NCBI RefSeq assembly: GCF_902806685.2 | Contig: NC_048550.1 | Location: 12,257,383 to 12,321,382 of the forward strand | DNA length: 64,000 nucleotides | Source: Maniola hyperantus | Lineage: Eukaryota > Arthropoda > Insecta > Lepidoptera > Nymphalidae | Reading direction: 5' to 3' | In this document: piece by piece, positions 54,401 to 60,928 of the stretch | How positions within the stretch are numbered: the first letter of the stretch is position 1 | Layout of the letters: the number at the start of each line of letters is the position of its first letter | Notes under the pieces: generated by a model | What the model was told of the DNA's origin: nothing | Seen by the model: only the letters and a program-made list of their open reading frames with translations | The model's database searches: none | Position numbers and translations under genes: made by a program

Positions 54401-57400
54401 CCGTATGCATACCTAAACACAGGCCTAAAAAAATATAGTCTTGCCGTCATAGTGCAGGCCGTCAGAGTTCCACAGCCTAACAGAGACACCCTGGCCTTCC
54501 TGCTGCTAGCATCTGCAGAAGTAAGTTTTACCAGTCTAAAGTATTTCATGCAGTCTTACTGTAAGAAGACTAAAATGTTGAGGGTGGTTTAGCGAAAGAC
54601 CTTCACCTGACGCAGCGGACGCATCGAACACGACTCAGTTTTGTAGTTGAACTGTAGAGCACTGAATAATCCAAATCCACACATACCACTTGGTTACATG
54701 GGTATTTCAAACACATACCACCTAGTCTATTTATTTATAGAAAATAGTTTTGGGGAAAGGTCTTGAAACACAGGTTTTTTCCTAGTATATATAAATAAAT
54801 ACATCAAACTGTAGGTTCTTCTTTATCTGTTCTTTTTTATAAATGCATCTCTCTCGCTTACAGAGTAGCGGAAAGTCCTGAGTGCGAGATGGGTATAGAC
54901 AACTTGGCGAAGATATTCGGGCCCACTGTGGTAGGCTTCGGCATGGCCAAGCAGGCGGCTGAGATGTACACCGCCACGGCCAAGATGTTCAATGTGAGTG
55001 TTAAGTGGCGTCACCGATAGTATTGCAGGGCACCGACAACTTGGCGAAGATATTCGGGCCCACTGTGGTAGGCTTCGGCATGGCCAAGCAGGCGACTGAG
55101 ATGTACACCGCCACGGCCAAGATGTTCAATGTGAGTGTTACGTGGCGTCACCGATAGTATTGCAGGGCACCGACAACTTGGCGAAGATATTCGGGCCCAC
55201 TGTGGTAGGCCTCGGCATGGCCAAGCAGGCGGCTGAGATGTACACCGCCACGGCTAAGATGTTCAATGTGAGTGTTAAGTGGCGTCACCGATAGTATTGC
55301 AGGGCACAGACAACTTGGCGAAGATATTCGGGCCCACTGTGGTAGGCTTCGGCATGGCCAAGCAGGCGGCTGAGATGTACACCGCCACGGCCAAGATGTT
55401 CAATGTGAGTGTTAAGTGGCGTCACCGATAGTATTGCAGGGCACCGACAACTTGGCGAAGATATTCGGGCCCACTGTGGTAGGCTTCGGCATGGCCAAGC
55501 AGGCGGCTGAGATGTACACCGCCACGGCTAAGATGTTCAATGTGAGTGTTAAGTGGCGTCACCGATAGTATTGCAGGGCACAGACAACTTGGCGAAGATA
55601 TTCGGGCCCACTGTGGTAGGCTTCGGCATGGCCAAGCAGGCGGCTGAGATGTACACCGCCACGGCCAAGATGTTCAATGTGAGTGTTAAGTGGCGTCACC
55701 GATAGTATTGCAGGGCACCGACAACTTGGCGAAGATATTCGGGCCCACTGTGGTAGGCTTCGGCATGGCCAAGCAGGCGGCTGAGATGTACACCGCCACG
55801 GCCAAGAATGTTCAATGTGAGTGTTAGTAGAGGCGCTACCGACAGTTTTGCAGGGCACAGACAACGTGGCGAAGATATTCGGCCCCATTCGGACAAAATT
55901 CTAGCGTTGAAACACTTAAAAAATGCACATGTATTAAATTGACGTAGTCCCCCTAACTTTTCGGAGTTATATAAGCGTTTTAAGTGCTTATTTCTCATTC
56001 TGAGAGGAGTTCCGTTCTCAATAGGTGGCGGAGATGGATTGATCATGATATAAAGAGGGTAGTAATGAGGGGTTCCGGTTTGCAGGTGATGCAGCTCTTG
56101 CTGCGCTTGCAGAGCGATTACTGGTCGCAGTGGGCGTGCCCCGCCGACCCCGCGTCTCCGCGCTCGCCCCCCACCGTGCAGCGACCCAGGGGGTTCTTCT
56201 TCTCGCCCGCTGACACACCGTGAGTACTCAGACATGAAGATAGGTTCAATCTATCTGTCATTGGCGTCGAATCTGATGTTTTCTCTAAACTAAATTTAGA
56301 GTATCTGCATCTTTTTCTTTTTAATATTTCTAATAAATAAATAGAGTATAAAGAGTAAAGTTTAGTATTGTTTTGTGTTAATCTAAATATATAAAAGGAA
56401 AAGTGACTGGCTGACTGACTGACTGACTGACTGACTGATCTATCAACGCACAGCTTATACTACTGGTCGGATCAGGCTGAAATTTGGCATGCAGATAGCT
56501 ATTATGATGTAGGCATCCGTTAAGAAAGGGTTGAAATTCGATCCCCAAAGGGGTAAAACGGGGGTTGAAATTTATTTAGTCCACGTGGACGAAGTCGCGG
56601 GAATAAGCTAGTCTAAATAAAATGAAAAGCGTACTGACTGACTGACTGATCTATCAACGCGCACCCTAAACTAGTTCACGGATCGGGCTTAAATTTGTCG
56701 TGCAGATAGCTGTTATGACGTAGACATCCGCTAAGGGCTTAAAGTTTGTGTACTCGGACGAAGTCGCGAGCATAAGTTCGTTTGTTGACGATAATTGTTC
56801 AAGATGTCGGAAGAAATCAAGCCGATTGAGAGTTTTCATCGAAAATGTTGTCTTATTCTTTTGAAATATAACAAAACTAGTTGATCCCCGCGACTTCATA
56901 CGCGTGGATTTAGGTTTTTAAAAATCCTGTCGGAAGTCTTAAATTTTCCGGGATAAAAAGTATGCCTATGTCCTTCCCCGGGTTGCAAGCTACCTCTGTA
57001 CCAAATTTCGTCAAAATCGGTTGAACGGTTGAGCCGTGAAAAGCTAGCAGACAGACAGACAGACAGACACACTTTCGCACTTATTAGTATGGATGGATAA
57101 CACCACGACACCACATTAGTATCTTCATTGCACACGTGCAAAGCCGGGGCAGGTCGCTATACTCTATCCACGGAAAGAAGTTAGTATAGCGCTCTCTCTT
57201 TCAAGTAATCGCATACAAATGACAGAGACAAAAATCTCAGTATGTGTTAACCATTTTGAGCCACCAACCAATCACAAACACGTTTCGTTTGTAATTGGTT
57301 GGTGACTCAAAATGGTTAGCACCCACAGAGATTTTAGTCTATCATTTGTATGGAATTGCATAACAGAGAGAGTGCTATAGGTAGGATAGGTAGGTTATTA

Positions 57401-57531
57401 GTAGTTAGTAGGTTATTAATTAGCGTAATTATTCCATATTATAGTCTTTGTTACTTGAAATAAATTATTATATTATTGTTATGTTATTTTATTACAGGAC
57501 TACAAGGAAAAAGCGCAACTATTTCCAGTGA
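46229..57531 (+). CDS. tum: RacGAP1/Cyk-4/Tumbleweed, centralspindlin GAP subunit (13 exons, 605 aa)
   Basis: Orthologue of human RACGAP1 and fly Tumbleweed (RacGAP50C), which pairs with a kinesin-6 to form centralspindlin, bundles midzone microtubules and drives RhoA activation in cytokinesis. Joining 13 exons at consensus GT-AG sites with matching phases gives 605 aa, close to fly and human lengths. Residues about 38-115 are a coiled coil; 155-300 a charged, Ser-rich linker with TLLSEMSYSRSEDDLD; 315-363 a C1 zinc finger (H315, C328, C331, C344, C347, H352, C355, C363); 374-560 a RhoGAP domain with predicted arginine finger R411 in KGIYRL; and a GFFFSP tail motif like that of RACGAP1. The start has a good context (AAAAATGAG). 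Introns 1-12 are packed with transposon remnants. Exon 11 is followed by a tandem array and exon 10 by a partial copy, described separately. AATAAA signals at 57,616 and 57,694. Confidence 0.93.
46653..46885 (-). repeat. HEL-B element in tum intron 1
   Basis: GACTAGATTATGCTTGCGAC at the left; CACCCCCTTAGGGATTGAAT; CAGTCGGTCAGTCAGTCAGT at the right. Confidence 0.8.
46920..47030 (+). repeat. LINE scrap in tum intron 1
   Basis: CATAGCTTAACGGGTTGCGA and AGCTGAAGTGGCAATGGGCA, the RVAKLKWQWAGH tail in broken form. Confidence 0.6.
47181..47383 (+). CDS. tum: tum exon 2 (coiled coil)
   Basis: Acceptor CCAACAG, donor GTAAGT; 203 nt. Codes CFLAFLKQMEWVRTQW, then a heptad-rich stretch through LDGEKRERNIVLKKYNDL. 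Phase 1 in, phase 0 out. Confidence 0.93.
47398..47860 (+). repeat. IR430 in tum intron 2 with expanded (GTCT)n
   Basis: Starts 15 bp after the exon 2 donor (GAGTTCCGTACCTCAAAAGG). The GTCT tract spans 47,455-47,517, about 16 units against 3-6 in other copies. Ends GCGCGAGCCTGACTCGCACT. Confidence 0.8.
47876..48064 (-). repeat. HEL-C element, diverged
   Basis: CACTAGCTGATGCTGAAG lacks the usual GC hairpin; AGTAGCCTATGTCAATCTCC and CCAACAAACAAACACTTTCA are retained. Confidence 0.6.
48081..48212. repeat. FBK-G variant with ACTCAGAGTCGC ends
   Basis: TAACAGCTGTACTCAGAGTC at the left, GCAACTCTGATTGCGGCTGT at the right, with the GTCTCATTTTAACTCAATCT block inside. Confidence 0.7.
48214..48392. 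repeat. FBK-I MITE, copy 1
   Basis: TCCCGCAAATTGCTA.. and ..TAGCAATTTGCGGGA are inverted ends; interior CGTGGCCGCCATTTTATTGA and GGCTGACGTCAAAATGACGT. It abuts the preceding FBK-G variant. Second copy at 58,677. Confidence 0.8.
48418..48690 (+). repeat. CCGACTTC-family element with T31 run
   Basis: ACCGACTTCAAAAAAAGGAG, TTCTCAATTCGTCGGAA, 31 T (48,467-48,497), TACGCGAAAACGCCTGGACC, GGTGAAGATCTGATGAAC. Confidence 0.65.
48756..49105. repeat. Long hairpin element beside the exon 3 acceptor
   Basis: Left arm 48,756-48,865 (ACCGACTTCGTTACACAAAC, GAATATATTATGTATACAAG) is the perfect inverse of the right arm 48,994-49,105 over about 100 bp, then pairs imperfectly for about 35 bp more (GGTCGGTGCCAAT / ATTGGCACCGGCACC). 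It ends about 24 nt before exon 3. Confidence 0.85.
49129..49276 (+). CDS. tum: tum exon 3
   Basis: Acceptor TTCCACAG, donor GTAAGA; 148 nt. Codes SKLLDMARDLLFNDNRAKLN, ETLQKLAFLNG and PELNST; similar to the LAFLNRG stretch after the coiled coil in RACGAP1. Confidence 0.92.
49301..49497 (-). repeat. HEL-C element in tum intron 3
   Basis: ACTAGCTGACGCCCGCGACT at the left; GCAAACACACTTTCACATTT at the right. Confidence 0.75.
49500..49637 (+). repeat. LINE-like 3' tail
   Basis: GCATGCCACCTTGGCGTGGT, ACCTGTATCAGCAAATAAAT and a (GAATT)n end. Confidence 0.5.
49638..50412. other. Remainder of tum intron 3
   Basis: Holds the dispersed TTTTGACGTTTGATAAAAAG repeat (49,855-49,950) and a perfect hairpin at 50,053-50,096 (CCTATACATTACACAAACT, 6-nt loop, inverse). 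Confidence 0.6.
50413..50576 (+). CDS. tum: tum exon 4
   Basis: Acceptor ATCCACAG, donor GTATAT; 164 nt. Codes TLLSEMSYSRSEDDLDISLA and a basic KKRRSSTNSSATK end. The LLS(D/E)(I/M)S..(K/R)(T/S)(D/E) motif is shared with RACGAP1. Confidence 0.92.
50722..50823 (+). CDS. tum: tum exon 5
   Basis: Acceptor TTGCCGCAG, donor GTAAGT; exactly 34 codons: TVELQGGKVLATATTTLTLE and onward to KPPQNF. Confidence 0.9.
50930..51034 (-). repeat. SINE-3 in tum intron 5
   Basis: GCTTGTGCTAGGAGTAGATA, ATTTGAACCGTCAACCTTTC, TTCAGTCCACTCCTTTACCG and TTGAGCTATTGAGGCTTT; minus-strand copy of 39,541. Confidence 0.75.
51078..51290 (-). repeat. HEL-C element in tum intron 5
   Basis: ACTAGCTGATGCCCCCGACT at the left; CAACAAACAAACACAATTTT at the right. 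Confidence 0.75.
51291..51758. other. Remainder of tum intron 5
   Basis: A perfect 20-bp stem with an 8-nt loop lies at 51,628-51,675 (ATTTAGCTATCTCGCTCTAA and inverse). No exon. Confidence 0.6.
51759..51870 (+). CDS. tum: tum exon 6
   Basis: Acceptor TGTTTCAG, donor GTATGT; 112 nt. Codes QPISESSDEGPPARKATRNS and a Pro/Ala-rich end. The nearby ATATCAG acceptor would break the frame. Confidence 0.85.
51935..52002 (+). repeat. Family L fragment in tum intron 6
   Basis: TCAGTAATCATCAGTACTAT, CACCTGTCTTCG and CCAGCGTTCTGGTTACACCC. Confidence 0.6.
52073..52232 (+). CDS. tum: tum exon 7 (start of C1 zinc finger)
   Basis: Acceptor TTTGTTCAG, donor GTGAGT; 160 nt. Codes ESESASDTPRMPPQRTPSVV, then HNFVAKNFYKRETCGPCGK with zinc ligands H315, C328 and C331. 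Confidence 0.93.
52312..52535 (-). repeat. HEL-B element in tum intron 7
   Basis: ACTAGCTTATGCTCGCGACT, CACCCTATTAGGGGTTGAAT, TAGATCAGTCAGTCACC. Confidence 0.8.
52572..52788 (+). repeat. HEL-A element in tum intron 7
   Basis: ATAAATGCAAAAGTGTGTCT, GCTAGCTTTTCATGACCC, TACTTTTATCCCGGAAAATC, GTCGCGGGCATTATCCAGT. Confidence 0.75.
52814..52928 (+). CDS. tum: tum exon 8 (rest of C1 zinc finger)
   Basis: Acceptor TATTGCAG, donor GTAACC; 115 nt. Codes INFAKVGVKCEHCRAQAHPE and CRALLPLPC with ligands C344, C347, H352, C355 and C363, then VPPGKLSAK. Confidence 0.93.
52929..53456. other. tum intron 8
   Basis: Holds a short FBK-E end (near 53,115, GCTATCTCGACTTACCGCGA) and a 52,974-53,030 stretch similar to 63,826-63,890 (ACTAGGATAAAAATAATG). 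Otherwise nothing. Confidence 0.45.
53457..53609 (+). CDS. tum: tum exon 9 (RhoGAP, arginine finger)
   Basis: Acceptor TATTGTAG, donor GTAAAC; exactly 51 codons. Codes QEGCIADFAPTTPPMVPALL and HCINEVEKRGLSEKGIYRL. R411 in IYRL aligns with the catalytic arginine finger of RhoGAPs. Confidence 0.93.
53641..53820 (-). repeat. FBK-H foldback in tum intron 9
   Basis: TTCGTTTGTGATTGGTTGCC, CTCAAAATGGTTAGCGCGCA, TCGCTATACTAACTTCTTTG; half of the 57,155 element in inverse. Confidence 0.6.
53995..54245 (+). CDS. tum: tum exon 10 (RhoGAP core)
   Basis: Acceptor TTCACTAG, donor GTAAGT; 251 nt. Codes ERFLRGCGSPQLSNEDIHVI, IKDFLRSLREPLIT and AIVQAVSELPQPNRDTLAFL, all close to RACGAP1 (KDFLRNLKEPLLT, LPQANRDTLAFL). 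Confidence 0.94.
54448..54666 (+). pseudogene. Decayed partial copy of tum exon 10 and its donor
   Basis: CATAGTGCAGGCCGTCAGAG, CACAGCCTAACAGAGACACC, CTGGCCTTCCTGCTGCTAG, CAGAAGTAAGTTTTACCAGT repeat 54,171-54,380 at an offset of 277 bp, continuing into intron sequence. A 3-bp loss and a 1-bp gain near the donor break the frame, and there is no acceptor, so it is not expected to be spliced in. Confidence 0.85.
54864..54993 (+). CDS. tum: tum exon 11 (RhoGAP core, source of the tandem array)
   Basis: Acceptor CGCTTACAG, donor GTGAGT; 130 nt. Codes VAESPECEMGIDNLAKIFGP and TVVGFGMAKQAAEMYTATAK MFN. NLAK(I/V)FGPT is the conserved RhoGAP signature. Phase 2 in, phase 0 out. Confidence 0.93.
54898..55889 (+). 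repeat. 137-bp tandem array derived from tum exon 11
   Basis: Unit starts (GACAACTTGGCG) at 54,898, 55,035, 55,172, 55,309, 55,446, 55,583 and 55,720, spaced exactly 137 bp, with a truncated eighth at about 55,858. Each unit holds 96 bp of exon (DNLAKIFGP..AKMFN), GTGAGT, and a spacer ending ATTGCAGGGCACC. Copies differ at a handful of sites: GCGACTGAG in unit 2, GGCCTCGGC in unit 3, GGCTAAG in units 3 and 5, and one extra A (AAGAATG) in unit 7. The spacer between GT and AG is 35 nt. Confidence 0.95.
56086..56219 (+). CDS. tum: tum exon 12
   Basis: Acceptor GGTTTGCAG, donor GTGAGT; 134 nt. Codes VMQLLLRLQSDYWSQWACPA and a Pro-rich end with RPRGFFFSPADT. YWSQ matches the end of the RACGAP1 GAP domain. 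Read-through of the donor gives CCG TGA at once. Confidence 0.92.
56385..56785 (+). repeat. Two HEL-B elements in tandem in tum intron 12
   Basis: 56,385-56,612: (GACT)n, GATCAGGCTGAAATTTGGCA, CCCCAAAGGGGTA, AATAAGCTAGT. 56,618-56,785: same start, internal deletion across the CCCCTAAGG block, end GTCGCGAGCATAAGTTCGT. Confidence 0.75.
56877..57100 (-). repeat. HEL-A element in tum intron 12
   Basis: AACTAGTTGATCCCCGCGAC at the left; TCAAAATCGGTTGAACGGTT, AGCTAGCAGACAGACAG, CACACTTTCGCACTTATTAG at the right. Confidence 0.8.
57155..57378. repeat. FBK-H foldback in tum intron 12
   Basis: CGCTATACTCTATCCACGGA, ACCAACCAATCACAAACACG and its inverse GTTTGTAATTGGTTGGTGAC, then CAGAGAGAGTGCTATAG. Confidence 0.75.
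57498..57531 (+). CDS. tum: tum exon 13 (last 11 codons and stop)
   Basis: Acceptor TATTACAG. Phase 2 in: completes P595 and adds TTRKKRNYFQ and TGA. The short basic-aromatic tail is plausible, but since exon 12 read-through also stops at once, the true C terminus needs transcript support. Confidence 0.7.
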
Positions 57532-57615
57532 ACCAAAAATGTAAATCGAACGTGATTTCTATCAAGAGGATTATTATTTAAGTTTGTTCATAAGAGAACC
57601 TTTATGTTAACCATT

Positions 57616-57699
57616 AATAAAATTTTTCCCTTTATTTATAATGATATGTTTGAAATAATATAATTAGCTTACTAACATTTAGTTTGTGTTACTAATAAA
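57616..57699 (+). terminator. tum: tum polyadenylation signals
   Basis: AATAAA at 57,616-57,621 (85 nt after the stop) and again at 57,694-57,699. Either could end a short 3' UTR. Confidence 0.5.
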
Positions 57700-57756
57700 A
57701 TATTCTGTGGGTATCTAAATATAATTAATTAGATTATTATTTTTGTACTTTAATGC

Positions 57757-57985
57757 GTATACCCTATCCGCGCAAAAGAAGTTTGTATAGCGCTCTTTCT
57801 GTTACATACAAATAATAGAGACTAAAACCTTAGTGGGCATTAACTATTTTGAGACACCAACCAATCACAAACATGTTTTCGAAAACATTCAAAATTCAAT
57901 TCGAGAATGTTTTGAGAAAACAATTCTATTAGAAAACATCGTTTATGATTGGTTGGTGTTTCAAAATAGTTGATGCCCACTAAGA
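57757..57985. repeat. FBK-H foldback
   Basis: GTATACCCTATCCGCGCAAA, GGGCATTAACTATTTTGAGA, ACCAACCAATCACAAACATG and inverse ATGATTGGTTGGTGTTTCAA, AATAGTTGATGCCCAC. Confidence 0.75.
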
Positions 57986-58177
57986 TTGCGCGAATACTTA
58001 ACCATAGTTTTAATAACTATGATTAACGTAATCAGCACAATTGCTTCTACTTATATCAATAAAGTTAGCTTTTAGAATTTAGCTCTTAATTTAAAATGTA
58101 CTTAATTTAGTCGTATTTTGTAAAATAAAGCTAAATACTGTGTTGTTGCGTATCGAAACGCAATCTCGACGATGTTC

Positions 58178-58665
58178 TAAAAAACCGGCCAAGTGCGAGT
58201 CAGGTTCGCGCAATGGGGGTTCCGTACTACGGTCGTATTTTTTCGACATTTTGCACGATAATTCAAAAACTATGATGCATAAAAATAAATAAAAATCTGT
58301 TTTAGAATGTACAGGTGAAGGCCTTTCATAACCCCCCCACTTGATATATAGTCACTCACTTCGAAAGTTGAAAATACTAATTATTAGTTTATGACCACTA
58401 TTTAATTTTTTTTGTGTGATCTAACCCTAAATTCGCGGTTTTTAGATTTTTCCCCAAATGTCAGCTATAAGATCTACCCACCTGCCAAATTTCATGATTC
58501 TAGGTCGGACGGAACGGACGGTCAAGGAAGTACCCTGTAGGTTTCTTGACAGACAGACAGACAACAAAGTGATCCTATAAGGGTTCCGTTTTTCCTTTTG
58601 ATGTACGGAACCCTAAAAATCAGCCAAGTGCGAGTCAGACCCGCACACGAAGGGTTCCGTACCAT
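58178..58665 (-). repeat. IR430 element followed by a second right end
   Basis: 58,178-58,619 is near complete: AACCGGCCAAGTGCGAGTCA to GTACGGAACCCTAAAAA, with an extra GGACGGAACGGAC insertion. 58,620-58,665 repeats the right end (GCCAAGTGCGAGTCAGACCC, AAGGGTTCCGTACC). Confidence 0.8.
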
Positions 58666-58676
58666 GTCCCGCAAAT

Positions 58677-58823
58677 TGCTAATGCGCGTGGCCGCCATTT
58701 TAGTGACGTCATTACTAGACTGAAGTCTCGAGCTGAAGGTATATTTTTCTTTCGGCTGACGTCAAAATGACGTCATTTCGATGTTAATGAGACATGTTTC
58801 CAGCGCAATAGCAATTTGCGGGA
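58677..58823. repeat. FBK-I MITE, copy 2
   Basis: TCCCGCAAATTGCTAATGCG at the left and GCGCAATAGCAATTTGCGGG at the right; TGACGTCA twice inside. About 30 bp shorter than the copy at 48,214. Confidence 0.8.
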
Positions 58824-58878
58824 CTTATACAAGTTATAACACTTTTTTTCATGGCGGCCATCTTGAATTTTTTATTAT

Positions 58879-59000
58879 TGTTGTTATAGCGGCAATAGAA
58901 ATACACATTCTGTGAAAATATCAACTCTCGCGAGATGCCCACTGACAGACGGACGGACTGACAGCGGAAGCTTAGTTATAGGGTACGGAACCTTAAAAAT
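58879..59000 (+). repeat. Family N repeat, copy 2
   Basis: TTGTTATAGCGGCAATAGAA, GACAGACGGACGGACTGACA, GGGTACGGAACCTTAAAAAT. Confidence 0.6.
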
Positions 59001-59020
59001 CAGTGACGACATTCTTTACC

Positions 59021-59178
59021 GGCTTTACTCACGTGTTTAGTCGACGTCAGCCCGACTAGTTTCGAAACCTTCCGGGGTCCTTTTTCACAGGGACTCAATT
59101 CGCGCACGCGTCGCGGTTGAGACTGCGAAAGATTTTGAAACTAGTCGGGCTAACGTCGACTAAACACGTGAGTAAACC
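59021..59178. repeat. MITE with CACGTG-containing arms
   Basis: TTTACTCACGTGTTTAGTCG and CGACTAAACACGTGAGTAAA are exact inverses, extended by GCCCGACTAGTTTC / GAAACTAGTCGGGC. A partial repeat of the end (GGCTTTACTCACGAGTAAAG) follows. Confidence 0.8.
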
Positions 59179-59771
59179 CGGCTTTACTCACCGGCTTTAC
59201 TCACGAGTAAAGCTGGGTGTGAGACATGTATAATGGAAATCACTCACGATAGTTTAAACTATAAATTTCTTGTATCATGTTTTTTTTAGTTCTTAGATTT
59301 ATAATTATAAGTTATGGGTAAATATTTTGTTTATAGAATTAATTTTATAATAAACAATTTTCCGTTAAGCGACGTCACGCCACCGCCTAAGTTCGTAACA
59401 TTTAATTTTGTTGTAAATAATATTTGATACCCACCTTATTCATATAGACATACCTCGATGATCATGCAAATTCCGCTATGTGGATATTGGAGAATTACGT
59501 TTTCCGGAGAAACTATTAAAGAATTATGGGCATTTTTTTCATGAACCCTGGGCCCACTTTGCTTAACAGTGATGAGACGTGTACAGGTGGTGTGTCCAGT
59601 CAGTGGCGGTCACAAGGTTTGAAGCTAGGGTAGGCATTAAAAAAATAAAAAAAAATTAAACATTCTACACCAAATACCAAAATTTCAGGATTGTAACTCA
59701 TTTCGTCTAGGAGCTAGGGACCCATGACAGACGGATAGAAAGACAGCAGAGTGACATTAATAAACCCTAAA
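59179..59771. other. Gene-free stretch, nothing recognised
   Basis: No exon and no family. A short GACAGACGG tract near 59,727 and a following TAAACCCTAAAAA precede the next IR430. Confidence 0.35.
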
Positions 59772-60196
59772 AAGCGGCCAAGTGCGAGTCAGGCTCGCGC
59801 AATAAGGGTTCCGTACTGCAGTCACAATTTTTCGACATTTTGCACGATAATTCAAAAACTATGATGCATAAAAATTAATAAAAATCTGTTTGAGAATGCA
59901 CAGGTGAAGCCCTTTTATATGATACCCCACTTGATATAGTTATCTTACTTTGATAATTGAAAATACTAATTATTTAGTTTATGGCCACAATTTAATTTTT
60001 TTTGTGTGATGTAACCACAAATTCACGTTTTTCAGATTTTTCCCCTAATACCAGCTATAAGACCCACCTACCTACCAAATTTCATGATTCTAGGTCAACG
60101 GGAAGTACCCTGTAGGTTTCTTGACAGACAAACAGACAACAAAGTGATCCTATAAGGGTTACGTTTTTTCTTTTAAGGTACGGAACCCTAAAAATG
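59772..60196 (-). repeat. IR430 element, full length
   Basis: GCGGCCAAGTGCGAGTCAGG, GCTCGCGCAATAAGGGTTCC, TTTTATATGATACCCCACTT, ATTCTAGGTCAACGGGAAGT, GGTACGGAACCCTAAAAA. Confidence 0.85.
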
Positions 60197-60928
60197 AGGT
60201 AGTTAAATTAATAGGTAAATATAGGTACAAGTCCTTAAGTAAACACAATAGTTCATTTTAAAAAAGAAAATCAGATTGTTAATTATAAGGAGTAGTTAGT
60301 TGTTTAGGTAGGCTACACTAATTTATGGAATTCTAATTAAATCGACTCGGTAAATCTACGTCAGAATATTTTGATTATTGTGGTAACGATCGTGTATAGT
60401 ATATAAAACAAACCCTAAATTGATTATATTTATCACTTACTTACCTAGATTCGAAAAAGTTCTGAACCGGAGATATAATAACCTCAACATTTCCAACGCT
60501 TGTTAAATTGATTAGCGAACAATACCAATTTAATCATTCTGTTATCACTAGGTACACTAATAAGATCTCACACACATAACCTGCAAGTAATATTCACTTT
60601 TTACAAAGAAAACTATTCTTGTTGTCGATCAAAACAAACAAACTTTCTTGAAAACAGCTCGAGTGCCAAACTGACAACAGAAAGCGCGCGCAGCGCAGCG
60701 CGCACTTCGCCGGAGACGGCGCGAAAATACAAAATCAAAAAACAAACTTTATAATTTCTTAGAATTTAAAACGTACTTAAATTTATGGAAAATAAAATAA
60801 TATCAATAAATTAACAACATTGAAAAGGTAGAGAATCATAATAAATATAGTTTTTATAGCAATAGATAAAATACTCATTTGTTTACATAAACTTACGAAT
60901 TTAAATCACGCGCGGTTTTCAAAACAAT
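60197..60928. other. Gene-free stretch with a GC-rich patch
   Basis: AT-rich apart from 60,680-60,727 (AAGCGCGCGCAGCGCAGCGC), which is CpG-dense. It lies about 200 bp before the start of the open frame at 60,929 and may be a promoter, or another GC-rich MITE scrap. Confidence 0.35.

Noticed and set aside
55035..55857. Calling array units as normal constitutive tum exons
   Set aside because: GT-AG spacing of 35 nt is too short for usual splicing, and reading through a spacer meets TAG in frame. RACGAP1 relatives have only one such segment.
55559..56235. Long minus-strand open frames (109 and 179 aa) over the exon array and exon 12
   Set aside because: They are antisense shadows of the tandem exon units (same repeat period) and have no recognisable content.
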